From: Roseburia sp.
GTDB lineage: Bacteria; Bacillota; Clostridia; Lachnospirales; Lachnospiraceae
NCBI GenBank assembly: GCA_019421345.1
Contig: JAHZFL010000015.1
Location: forward strand, 1 to 9,341
Length of the DNA stretch: 9,341 nucleotides
Direction: 5' to 3'
In this document: one piece after another, positions 1-6,033 of the stretch
Numbering within the stretch: the stretch's first letter is position 1
How the letters are laid out: the number at the start of each line of letters is the position of its first letter
Notes under the pieces: generated by a model
Database searches by the model: none
The model's input: the letters and a program-made list of their open reading frames with translations, nothing else
What the model was told of the DNA's origin: nothing
Program-made: the position numbers and the translations under genes

Positions 1-8
1 AGTTTGTG

Positions 9-56
9 TAAACCTCCAAACTGATGTAAGATAAAATTACTCAGTTTGGAGGTTTA
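9..56 (+). promoter_or_regulatory. Hairpin masking the transposase ribosome binding site
   Basis: Positions 9-24 and 41-56 are a perfect 16-bp inverted repeat with a 16-base loop. The right arm contains the GGAGG (48-52) used by the ATG at 61. A transcript entering from outside the element would include both arms and sequester the site. A transcript starting in the loop or later would not. This resembles the known protection of several insertion sequences against impinging transcription; its function here is inferred. Confidence 0.5.
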
Positions 57-60
57 TTTT

Positions 61-354
61 ATGGCAAGAAAAAAAGATTCACCACAAAAAGCAGTGCTCA
101 GAGAAATGATGGGAAATTACCTGAAAGAAAATAATGTAAAAGTAAAAGACGGTACGGATGTCAATTCTATCATGCGTAATATGATATCAATTATCCTGGA
201 GGGAGCATTGGAGCAGGAATTGGATGAGGAATTGGGTTATTCAAAGTATGATTATCGAAACAAAGAAACTAACAATTCCGAGAATATCCCAAAACTGCAT
301 TATAATACAAACAAGGGCAGAACCTCAAAAATCGGCTCTGCTCAAAGTAACTAA
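61..354 (+). pseudogene. IS256-family (mutator-type) transposase, N-terminal fragment
   Basis: This reads as the first 70-75 residues of an IS256-family DDE transposase: it starts MARKKDSPQKAV and contains the typical ELDEELGYSKYDYRN segment. After about residue 75 (near 280) the sequence stops resembling the family, and a stop follows at 352-354. The entire DDE catalytic core is missing, so it cannot be an active transposase. The ATG at 61 is chosen because GGAGG at 48-52 is well spaced before it; a TTG at 46 overlaps that site and is not credible. The ribosome binding site lies inside a perfect inverted repeat (9-24 with 41-56), so read-through mRNA would hide it. The family call is from recognition of conserved residues. 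Confidence 0.75.
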
Positions 355-359
355 TGACG

Positions 360-405
360 TATCTTATATCAGTTTTTGCAATTTACACAAAACTTGAAAC
401 GGTCT
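360..405 (+). repeat. Right terminal inverted repeat of the IS256-family element
   Basis: The reverse complement of 360-394 matches 1-34 with a few mismatches and one gap. The sequence TTTACACAAAACTTGAAAC at 382-400 has the look of an IS256-type outer end. It abuts transposase C-terminal codons of another copy, which gives the right boundary to within a few bases. Confidence 0.6.
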
Positions 406-406
406 C

Positions 407-481
407 ACACTGGCGATTCGTAGCTGGGGACAGATTTATGGAGAACTAAGTATCATGTATGAGGGACGGCTGCCGGAATAA
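407..481 (+). pseudogene. IS256-family transposase, C-terminal remnant
   Basis: Read in the frame of 407-409, this stretch encodes TLAIRSWGQIYGELSIMYEG, then RLPE and a TAA at 479-481. The tail is characteristic of IS256-family transposases (usually WxxPIRNWGQIYGEL...). It lies outside the right end of the deleted element at 1-405, so it belongs to a second copy that the first one apparently entered; the rest of that copy would be upstream of the window. It has no start codon and no ribosome binding site and is non-functional. The match is from memory of the family's C-terminus. Confidence 0.7.
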
Positions 482-501
482 TCCTGAAAGTTCTAACAAG
501 A

Positions 502-520
502 CAGGCGGAAAATCCGCCTG
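502..520 (+). repeat. Perfect 8-bp stem hairpin after the IS remnant
   Basis: CAGGCGGA (502-509) and TCCGCCTG (513-520) form an 8-bp stem around AAA. There is no T-run after it on either strand, so it is not a clear intrinsic terminator. It probably belongs to the 3' end of the interrupted IS256-type copy. Confidence 0.4.
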
Positions 521-523
521 CTC

Positions 524-552
524 TTGACATGTCCTGACAGTACTGTTATATA
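524..552 (+). promoter_or_regulatory. Predicted sigma-A promoter for the 45-aa ORF unit
   Basis: A perfect TTGACA (524-529), a 17-base spacer and TATATA (547-552) give a near-consensus sigma-A promoter. The expected transcription start is near 558-560, directly before the hairpin at 561-592. It is the best-looking plus-strand promoter in the window. Confidence 0.6.
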
Positions 553-560
553 TAAAACGA

Positions 561-592
561 GGGCTGAAAGCTCTGAAACGAGCGTCCAGCCC
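561..592 (+). promoter_or_regulatory. Two-tier leader hairpin upstream of the 45-aa ORF
   Basis: GGGCTG (561-566) pairs with CAGCCC (587-592), and inside it GCTC (570-573) pairs with GAGC (580-583) around a six-base loop, leaving three-base internal loops on each side. It would form at the very 5' end of a transcript from the 524-552 promoter. I do not recognise it as a known riboswitch or leader. It could stabilise the RNA, bind a protein, or be part of a non-coding RNA. Confidence 0.4.
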
Positions 593-663
593 CAATCATT
601 ATCATAGAAGATCTTAATTACAGACTTTTCTTCACACACTATCTTTTGCTAAGGAGATATAAC

Positions 664-801
664 GTGGATAAGATTCCAACCAGAGGAAAGAGTCGCAGTC
701 ACTTTCACTTTAGATTTAAAATAGCCACATTGGATTTTCAAAAGCTATTAGATTATATCAATAGCTTAGAAAACTGCACTCAAAAAACAAAAATAGCATA
801 A
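664..801 (+). CDS. Small hypothetical protein (45 aa), GTG start
   Basis: The ORF starts at GTG 664, seven bases after AAGGAG (651-656), and ends at TAA 799-801. The product is basic at its N-terminus (DKIPTRGKSRSHFHFRFK), followed by a likely short amphipathic helix (DFQKLLDYINSLE). It has no signal peptide or membrane segment. I do not recognise the family. In favour of a real gene are the strong promoter at 524-552, the structured leader and the well-placed ribosome binding site; against it are its length and its position amid insertion-sequence debris. It could be a transposon-associated small DNA- or RNA-binding protein, or the first codons of a gene lost by rearrangement. No terminator is evident downstream. 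Confidence 0.4.
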   Translation: MDKIPTRGKSRSHFHFRFKIATLDFQKLLDYINSLENCTQKTKIA

Positions 802-970
802 GCAAGAACAACGAGTACTATCTATGAGTTCTCCATAATCCGGTCAAAAGCAATTTCTCAACTCAATTCGTGTTAAATTTTCAAGATACAAACAAAATCA
901 GTATCTATTAATGTGTCTTTTGACACCCTAATCTTCGCAGGGAGTGAAGTCTCCTAAAAAATACATTACA
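802..970. other. Non-coding gap between converging units
   Basis: No gene is supported here. The only structure seen is a short hairpin, GTGTC (913-917) with GACAC (922-926), without a T-run. No convincing terminator was found for either the 45-aa ORF (plus) or the DUF3883 gene (minus). Confidence 0.4.
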
Positions 971-1939
971 CTAATCATTCTCCTTAATTATTACAACTTT
1001 GTATCCTTGCATCTCTATGCTTACATCTGTGTTCTTACAAATATCTCCATTCAGAATATAATAATCCACGTTTTCCGGCTTATATCTATCCATTTTATAC
1101 AATCTATACAGATAATACTGCTTTCCTAATTTCTTCGACTGCACAACTTCATTTTCTGACATATAAAATGGAATCGTAGCACCTCCAGTTGTCGTTTTTA
1201 CCTCAATATACATTTCTTGTTGATTATCAACATCATAAGAACGAATATCATAACCCAATGAATCATCAAATCTTGAGACCCATTCCAATTTATTATTCAA
1301 ATTAGCTATTTTACCAGCATTATAGGCATCAACTAATTTCTGCTTTTCATGATTATAAACTATCTTTTCTCCTGCTTCACCAATTTCAAAGTCATTTATA
1401 GCATCCTTAATATAATCTCTCTTTCCTTGTTTCTTTTTGGTTCCACCCCTTGTATTACTTTTCTTCGGTATATCGCGACAAAAAAGTTTAGCTTTTGAAG
1501 TATCAATACTTTCCGTTGTATATGTTATATTTTGTCCTAACACTGTCATCTCTTCTTGAAGCAAATAGTAACCTCTCATAAATGCAGCCATATTTTGTAT
1601 TTCTTCCTTTGGAATAGTTTTTAATACATTTTCCAATGTAGCAACCACCACATTTCCTGATAATATAAATCCATGATTCTTTATCAAATTATCAACATAT
1701 GAATTGCAATTAATTCTTCCACCATCCTTCATTGCATTTTTTAATGCTTGAGGCAAATTTGCTCTTTGTGTATCAGAATAAATGTGCAATCTATTTGCAT
1801 CGGAAAAAGAACCTCTTTTTGCATTGTCTTCTATATACACTCTTGCCAACTTTGGATTGGCAAATATACCCAGTGCCATATAATACTCTTCTTCATTGAA
1901 AAAACTTAATTGACCTTGATTACCCCATTTTAGTTCCAT
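971..1939 (-). CDS. DUF3883 domain protein, putative PD-(D/E)XK nuclease
   Basis: A 322-aa protein with a C-terminal DUF3883 domain at about residues 183-322. The visible signature is GEAGEKIVYNHE (E191), then DDSLGYDI (D231), then YIEVKTTTG (E246, K248). This order of acidic residue, D and ExK is that of the PD-(D/E)XK nuclease fold, so DNA cleavage is plausible but unproven. The N-terminal 150 residues match nothing I recognise; residues 158-175 form a lysine-rich linker. The start is ATG 1939 because GAGGAAGG lies just upstream; the frame is open to 2041, but that part reads like non-coding sequence beside the IS110 element. DUF3883 proteins are often found near restriction systems. The gene has the same orientation as the R-M operon and is separated from it only by the IS110 copy. 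Confidence 0.75.
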   Translation of the reverse strand: MELKWGNQGQLSFFNEEEYYMALGIFANPKLARVYIEDNAKRGSFSDANRLHIYSDTQRANLPQALKNAMKDGGRINCNSYVDNLIKNHGFILSGNVVVATLENVLKTIPKEEIQNMAAFMRGYYLLQEEMTVLGQNITYTTESIDTSKAKLFCRDIPKKSNTRGGTKKKQGKRDYIKDAINDFEIGEAGEKIVYNHEKQKLVDAYNAGKIANLNNKLEWVSRFDDSLGYDIRSYDVDNQQEMYIEVKTTTGGATIPFYMSENEVVQSKKLGKQYYLYRLYKMDRYKPENVDYYILNGDICKNTDVSIEMQGYKVVIIKEND

Positions 1940-1967
1940 AATATACCTTCCTCGTATAATATCATTT

Positions 1968-1989
1968 AGATACATAAATACATGTATCT
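1968..1989. promoter_or_regulatory. Inverted repeat upstream of the DUF3883 gene (operator-like)
   Basis: AGATACAT (1968-1975) and ATGTATCT (1982-1989) are perfect 8-bp arms around six bases, ending about 29 bases before the start codon. The repeat lies just downstream of a possible minus-strand promoter, so a bound repressor could block initiation. An RNA hairpin in the leader is the alternative. Confidence 0.35.
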
Positions 1990-1993
1990 TGGT

Positions 1994-2022
1994 TAATAAG
2001 TTACTAAATAAATATTGTTCAA
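1994..2022 (-). promoter_or_regulatory. Possible promoter for the DUF3883 gene
   Basis: On the minus strand TTGAAC (2022-2017), 17 bases, then TTATTA (1999-1994). The -35 is good and the -10 is weak. It would start transcription within the inverted repeat at 1968-1989. Confidence 0.3.
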
Positions 2023-2024
2023 TA

Positions 2025-2038
2025 GGCTTAGCTAAGCC
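2025..2038. repeat. Perfect 14-bp palindrome GGCTTAGCTAAGCC
   Basis: A perfect 14-bp palindrome lies next to the presumed left end of the IS110 element. Several IS110/IS1111 elements choose palindromic or hairpin-forming targets, so it may mark the insertion site. It could also be a remnant of a terminator or an operator. Confidence 0.4.
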
Positions 2039-2089
2039 CACGATATAATTGCCCTAGTGTCAATCAAGTAATAGTTCTTCTCCTTCCTG

Positions 2090-2290
2090 TTGAACCAGTA
2101 ATGGTTGCTTCATTGAAAGTCTGTTTCCCTGACATGGAAGTTAGCTTCAAACCGGCTGGCTGTTTGCTTAAGTACATGGACGACCATCTAGCAGTGTGGT
2201 TTCGCATCTGTCCATCTTAAGCTGGATTCTTATATGCGAGGGTGTCGATGCTCCATGTTCATGGGTTTTACCAAGTCGATTGAGCACTCA
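2090..2290 (+). ncRNA. Candidate IS110 guide (bridge) RNA region
   Basis: IS110-family elements are known to express a structured guide RNA from the 5' non-coding end. Here 2166-2172 (GCTTAAG) pairs with 2216-2222, and 2176-2181 (ATGGAC) pairs with 2210-2215. This makes a 13-bp stem with a three-base bulge that encloses a 28-base loop (2182-2209), as expected for a target- or donor-binding loop. A second, weaker pairing (ATATG near 2234 with CATAT near 2291) may enclose another loop. The RNA boundaries are guesses; the pairings are seen directly. Confidence 0.4.
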
Positions 2291-2318
2291 TATCTTATTA
2301 CGAAAGAAGGTGATTTTT

Positions 2319-3545
2319 ATGAACCCACTTTACGTCGGTATTGATGTAAGCAGCAAATCCAATGTGTTTTCTTAATGCTTACAAATGATGATAAGCACAG
2401 TAACTTTTCTGTTGCTAACTCTCATGAAGGCTCTACCAAGTTGGTAAAAAGAATTTATTCTGCTTTAACTTCTCATTCCCTTGATACGATTCTGATCGGT
2501 CTTGAAGCAACCTCTGTTTATGGGGACAATCTCGTGTACTTCTTAAGGGAAGATGCCACTCTGGCACCGTTTAACAGAAAGATTCATGTCCTCAATCCTA
2601 AGCAAGTTAAAAAGTTTCATGATGCTTACAATGACTTGCCAAAGAATGATTATGTTGACTCTTTTGTTATTGCGGACTGCCTACGTTTCGGTAGAATCAA
2701 CAAAGAGGTATATCTGGGAGACTATCACTACAAAGCACTCTGAACCCTCACACCAGCACGTTTCTTCGCTGTTCAAAATCTTGTCAAAGAAAAGCAGCGA
2801 TTCATGAATGTGCTGTTCAAGAAGTATTCTACGATGACGCAGGAGAAAGTATTCTCTGATACTTTCAGCACTACGACTCTTGCTGTCTACGAAGAATTCG
2901 AATCCGCAGAAGCACTGGTAAATATGGACTTACATGAGCTTACCGACTTCATCATTGAAAAAGGAAAGAATCATTTTCCTGATCCTGATGCAATAGCCAA
3001 AGCAATCCAGAAAGCTGCCCGCAGTTCCTACCATTTACCCAAAACGGTGAATGATTCTGTCAATCAGGTGCTTTCTATATCCATAACCTCCATGAAGGCA
3101 TTGGAATCTCAGATCAAAGAATTCGATAAAGCTATCAAATCCCAGATGGAACTCTTGCCAAATGTATTGATATCCATTCCAGGTATTGGACCTGTCTATT
3201 CAGCCGGAATCATGGCTGAAATCGGTGATATCAATCGTTTTGATAATCAGGTTGCAACTTGCTAAATATGCAGGTCTCGCCTGGAAGCAACACCAGTCTG
3301 GTGGCTTTGAAGCCGAAGTTACAAAGCCCATTCCATCCGGCAACCGATTTTTAAAGTATTATCTGTGTGAAGCTGCATTTTCTCTTGTAAAATGCGACAA
3401 AGAATACAGCGGCTTCTACCACCTCAAATATAAAGAGGTCAACAGATGCCAACACAAACGTGCACTCGCATTAACTACCCGTAAATTTGTGCGGTTAGTC
3501 TTTGTACTGCTCAAAGACAATCGTCTATATCGTCCGGCAAGATAG
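2319..3545 (+). pseudogene. IS110-family transposase, three inactivating lesions
   Basis: This is the reading frame of a DEDD-type IS110 transposase of about 408 codons. It starts at ATG 2319 after GAAGGTG with MNPLYVGIDVSSKSNV. One base is lost near 2366 (frame resumes as FLMLTNDDKHSN), a TGA stop lies at 2741-2743 in the middle of KALxTLTPARFF, and a second frameshift falls near 3250, after which the frame reads LAKYAGLAWKQHQSG. The RuvC-like catalytic parts are visible: GIDVS, GLEATSVYG, and NDYVDSFVIADCLRFGR. The C-terminal Transposase_20 part is visible as SIPGIGPVYSAGIMAEIGDI. The protein ends in RLYRPAR at a TAG (3543-3545). The few, simple lesions suggest recent inactivation; sequencing error is possible, but three independent errors are unlikely. 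Confidence 0.85.
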
Positions 3546-3699
3546 ATTCGTCTACCTGCTGATGAACTACGCCCTGCTCATTTTCAAAAAACATGGTCGA
3601 CAGGGCTTAGGTGGATGTTTTTTGTTTTCGTGAGACATATCAAAAATATATGATTTTATTATCAGTTCTCACTTGACATCACACCGCTGGATTTTCCTA
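3546..3699 (+). other. IS110 right end and gap before the R-M operon's last gene
   Basis: Two foldable units are visible. CTACGCCCTG (3567-3576) pairs with CAGGGCTTAG (3601-3610) with one mismatch. GTGAGA (3630-3635) pairs with TCTCAC (3667-3672), with CATAT/ATATG nested inside (3636-3640, 3648-3652). They probably form the element's right end. No gene is seen, and no clear minus-strand terminator for the R-M operon. Confidence 0.4.
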
Positions 3700-4464
3700 T
3701 CAATGTATAACAACTAATTTGTCATTTTCTTTCTCTAACACCTCAAAAAATTCATTAATATCTAAGCTTTTTGCCAACGGAATAACTCTATAATCTGACT
3801 CAATTCTAATTTGACCACCTGCTGGTGTTAGATGCTTAATTTGATAGTAGTCAATATCATTCATCATAGTTTTTGTTGCACCACCCGTAACATATAACCT
3901 TAAAGTGGGTCTTTCAAGCAAATTAAGAAAATTCCTCTTATCACATTCATATAAAACCCTCATATAATAATCTTTAAGTAGTTCAGTCTTTTTATACTCA
4001 TTCAAATAGGGACCTATAACATCAAAATACTGTTCTCCTTCAACATTTTTATTCTGAGCAAATATAGCAAAGTCAATCCCATTGCGCACACATGATGATC
4101 TTACCTCTATGGTCTTTCCATTATATAGCCTTAAATCAATCTGGTTATACGATGTATGATTTTCTGGCTTTACAATCAACTTTTTACCATATCTCCAGTT
4201 TAATATTTCTTCACATGCATATTCCGCAATCAGCCCAGATAAATTATCTATTTCTACCACACTTAACTCCCTCAATTCAGAAGAGTTCGCCTGTCCAACA
4301 TTCAAATTGGAAACTATTTTTTGTGCATATGAACACACTCTTTTCATCCATTGACTTTTACACGAAATATTGATTTCTAAACATACAAAATCATCCCTAT
4401 TTGCCGAATTAAATGTACTATTTTTATTCCGTTTACTATACTTTATAATATCATCTATATTCAT
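3700..4464 (-). CDS. Second restriction nuclease subunit candidate (PD-(D/E)XK-like, 254 aa)
   Basis: This last gene of the R-M operon starts three bases after the AlwI-family gene stops, and its GGAG ribosome binding site lies in the end of that gene, so translation is probably coupled. Residues 76-135 look like a PD-(D/E)XK core: an acidic helix LIAEYACEEILNW (E81, E85, E86), then NQIDLRLYNGKTIEVRSS with D110 and E120. The usual ExK lysine is replaced by arginine (R122). The region after it (FDVIGPYLNEYKK, DYYMRVLYE) is well structured, but I cannot name a family. In heterodimeric type IIS enzymes such as BspD6I, an AlwI-related large subunit nicks one strand and a small subunit of about 190 aa cuts the other. 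Position and fold suggest the same role here, though this protein is longer. A separate accessory nuclease is the alternative. Confidence 0.6.
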   Translation of the reverse strand: MNIDDIIKYSKRNKNSTFNSANRDDFVCLEINISCKSQWMKRVCSYAQKIVSNLNVGQANSSELRELSVVEIDNLSGLIAEYACEEILNWRYGKKLIVKPENHTSYNQIDLRLYNGKTIEVRSSCVRNGIDFAIFAQNKNVEGEQYFDVIGPYLNEYKKTELLKDYYMRVLYECDKRNFLNLLERPTLRLYVTGGATKTMMNDIDYYQIKHLTPAGGQIRIESDYRVIPLAKSLDINEFFEVLEKENDKLVVIH

Positions 4465-4467
4465 TGT

Positions 4468-6033
4468 TTACTCCAACAATTTTGAAATTTTGTCTTCTTG
4501 TTTAATTTTATCCACAAACTCATCAATAGCATATGTGACAATATCCAAATCTTCTTTAAACTTGTACCACTCTGCGATTTCCTTTGTATCTTCATGAATT
4601 GTAGGTGCGACAAAGACGGAAAATGTTTTTTCCTGATTCTTCTTTTCCTCAATCAAATGCCTTCTTATTGGTATAATTTCATTGTTCATCTGAGCCTGTC
4701 TACCACACATCAATGTTACTTCCACTAAACTCTGATATTCTTGATCAACACACACAATATCTGCTTTTCCACCAGATGCTGTATTGGTTGGCAATCCTTC
4801 ATCATCTATTATGTAGTTAGGTGTTACATCTAAATTTTCAAAATTCTGTATCATAGCAATGCTAGTCAAAAACTCCAAACGTACCGGTCCTGGCAATAAT
4901 TTTAACATATAATCTGTACTTGCCACTTTTTTACATACCTTATTCAGTTCAGAATATATTTCTTCTTTTGAATATTCTGCTGCAAACTTCTTCAGCGCAG
5001 TTTTTCTCAAATCTGTTGTGTCGGTTGGAACTGTACTTTCCATACTTATTACGGTAGTATCAACCGCTCCAATGTAGTCAAAATATTCATCCTTTGATTC
5101 AAAAATCTTATATTCTGAATAATGTCCCAGTATGTAATCAATCTTATCAATTTCCCAAGCATTATAATCTATAAAACGCCCATTACCTCTTAATGAAATG
5201 ATGCCTGTAGTACGCATTTTGCGAATATACTCATCTACTGCTTCACCGCAAATTTGTGAAAGTTTGAATCTATTACGCTGCTCATCAGTTGCCCCCAATA
5301 ATCCTAAGCAGATTTCATACATATATTCATCGCTATATAAATAACCTACTTCATTTCTAATCTTTTTTATTTTATCATACAGGGCTTTCGCATCATTATC
5401 TGGCCAACATATAAATAGGCTCAACTCTTGTCGGTAAACTCCCGCACTATTTTCCTGTAAATCCGCTTTCAGCATCTTCAATACCTGTAGTAATAGAATT
5501 AATGGTACATTCGAATTTGCATTTTTTCTATAAGGATTATTGCTCTGATACTTGATCATTGAATTAAGAAATACCATCTGTATTTTCTCTTCATTAGGCT
5601 CTTCTTCATTCAATGCATCAATCAACATATGCCCCGTTGTCGATATCCTTATCGGTTCTCCCATCGCATACTTAACAAATCCAAATTCCATTGGTAATTT
5701 GAATATCGTATCAAATCTGGAATCCCACCCATATTCAAACCCTGCTTCTTTATGCTTTTGTGGGCTCATTTCAATTATAAAATCTATTTGTCTATCTGAG
5801 TATTTTTCATCATCACTTTTCCAAATATATGCCAAGTCAGGTGTTCTATTCACAATCACCGGTGTGTAAAGTTTCTCTCTAATTGCATTATGTACCACTT
5901 CCATAATTACATCATGTGTCAAAATCTGATTTTCATATGGTAATAAGCAACGCAAAAAACTTACAATTCTATTGGGATTTCTCATAGTTGTTGAAAATGA
6001 CAACGGCTTGCTTTCAGCTTTTCTACTATGCAT
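4468..6033 (-). CDS. AlwI-family type IIS restriction endonuclease (521 aa)
   Basis: The N-terminus carries the family hallmark KPLSFSTTMRNPNRI (residues 9-23), shared by AlwI, PleI, MlyI and the nicking enzymes BstNBI/BspD6I. The N-terminal two thirds should read the recognition site. The C-terminal nuclease part shows E387 (RLEFLT), D425 (GGKADIV), E438 (VEVTL, with threonine where PD-(D/E)XK enzymes usually have lysine) and E452. The spacings 38, 13 and 14 closely match the catalytic residues I recall for N.BspD6I (E418, D456, E469, E482). The start at ATG 6033 is fixed by an in-frame TAA two codons upstream. It overlaps the preceding methyltransferase by 8 bp, and its AGGAGG lies 15 bases upstream, farther than usual, so translation may rely on coupling. 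The length fits a full-size enzyme. Recognition sequence and cut positions cannot be read from sequence. Confidence 0.88.
   Translation of the reverse strand: MHSRKAESKPLSFSTTMRNPNRIVSFLRCLLPYENQILTHDVIMEVVHNAIREKLYTPVIVNRTPDLAYIWKSDDEKYSDRQIDFIIEMSPQKHKEAGFEYGWDSRFDTIFKLPMEFGFVKYAMGEPIRISTTGHMLIDALNEEEPNEEKIQMVFLNSMIKYQSNNPYRKNANSNVPLILLLQVLKMLKADLQENSAGVYRQELSLFICWPDNDAKALYDKIKKIRNEVGYLYSDEYMYEICLGLLGATDEQRNRFKLSQICGEAVDEYIRKMRTTGIISLRGNGRFIDYNAWEIDKIDYILGHYSEYKIFESKDEYFDYIGAVDTTVISMESTVPTDTTDLRKTALKKFAAEYSKEEIYSELNKVCKKVASTDYMLKLLPGPVRLEFLTSIAMIQNFENLDVTPNYIIDDEGLPTNTASGGKADIVCVDQEYQSLVEVTLMCGRQAQMNNEIIPIRRHLIEEKKNQEKTFSVFVAPTIHEDTKEIAEWYKFKEDLDIVTYAIDEFVDKIKQEDKISKLLE

Larger units (their letters stand above)
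1..405 (+). mobile_element. Internally deleted IS256-family element (left end cut by window edge)
   Basis: Positions 1-34 and the reverse complement of 360-394 align closely as imperfect terminal inverted repeats, sharing GTGTAAA and CTGATRTAAGATA blocks. Between them lies only the start of an IS256-type transposase, so the element is about 0.4 kb where IS256 members are usually about 1.3 kb. The outer right terminus is placed near 405 because transposase coding sequence of a different copy resumes at about 407. The outermost left bases and any left target duplication lie outside the window. Such a form could move only with transposase supplied in trans. The repeats and the size are seen; the exact termini are inferred. 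Confidence 0.65.
2040..3690 (+). mobile_element. IS110-family insertion sequence, decayed copy
   Basis: This block consists of about 270 non-coding bases, an IS110-type DEDD transposase reading frame with three lesions (2319-3545), and about 145 non-coding bases. That layout, with a long structured 5' end and no terminal inverted repeats, is typical of the IS110 family. It lies between two minus-strand genes and is itself on the plus strand. IS110 members make no long target duplication, so the ends are approximate: the left end is somewhere in 2039-2090, and the right end is before the stop codon of the 254-aa nuclease gene at 3700. It can no longer encode a full transposase. Confidence 0.7.

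Noticed and set aside
436..838. 12-bp inverted repeat TTATGGAGAACT (436-447) and its complement at 827-838
   Set aside because: A match of this length is expected by chance in a 9-kb window; one arm is plain transposase coding sequence and no flanking similarity extends it.
913..926. Terminator for the DUF3883 gene
   Set aside because: The stem is only 5 bp and no T-run follows it on the minus strand.
944..1129. Plus-strand ORF of 61 codons
   Set aside because: It lies antisense to the conserved DUF3883 domain, has no ribosome binding site and encodes a hydrophobic, low-complexity product typical of shadows of AT-rich genes.
1940..2041. N-terminal extension of the DUF3883 protein up to 2041
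   Set aside because: A good ribosome binding site precedes the ATG at 1939, the extension contains an inverted repeat and promoter-like bases, and its start lies at the IS110 border.
5552..5869. Plus-strand ORFs inside the R-M genes (for example 4092-4373, 5552-5869, 6571-6858, 7677-7871)
   Set aside because: All are antisense to well-supported genes with recognised motifs and show no start signals or family resemblance of their own.
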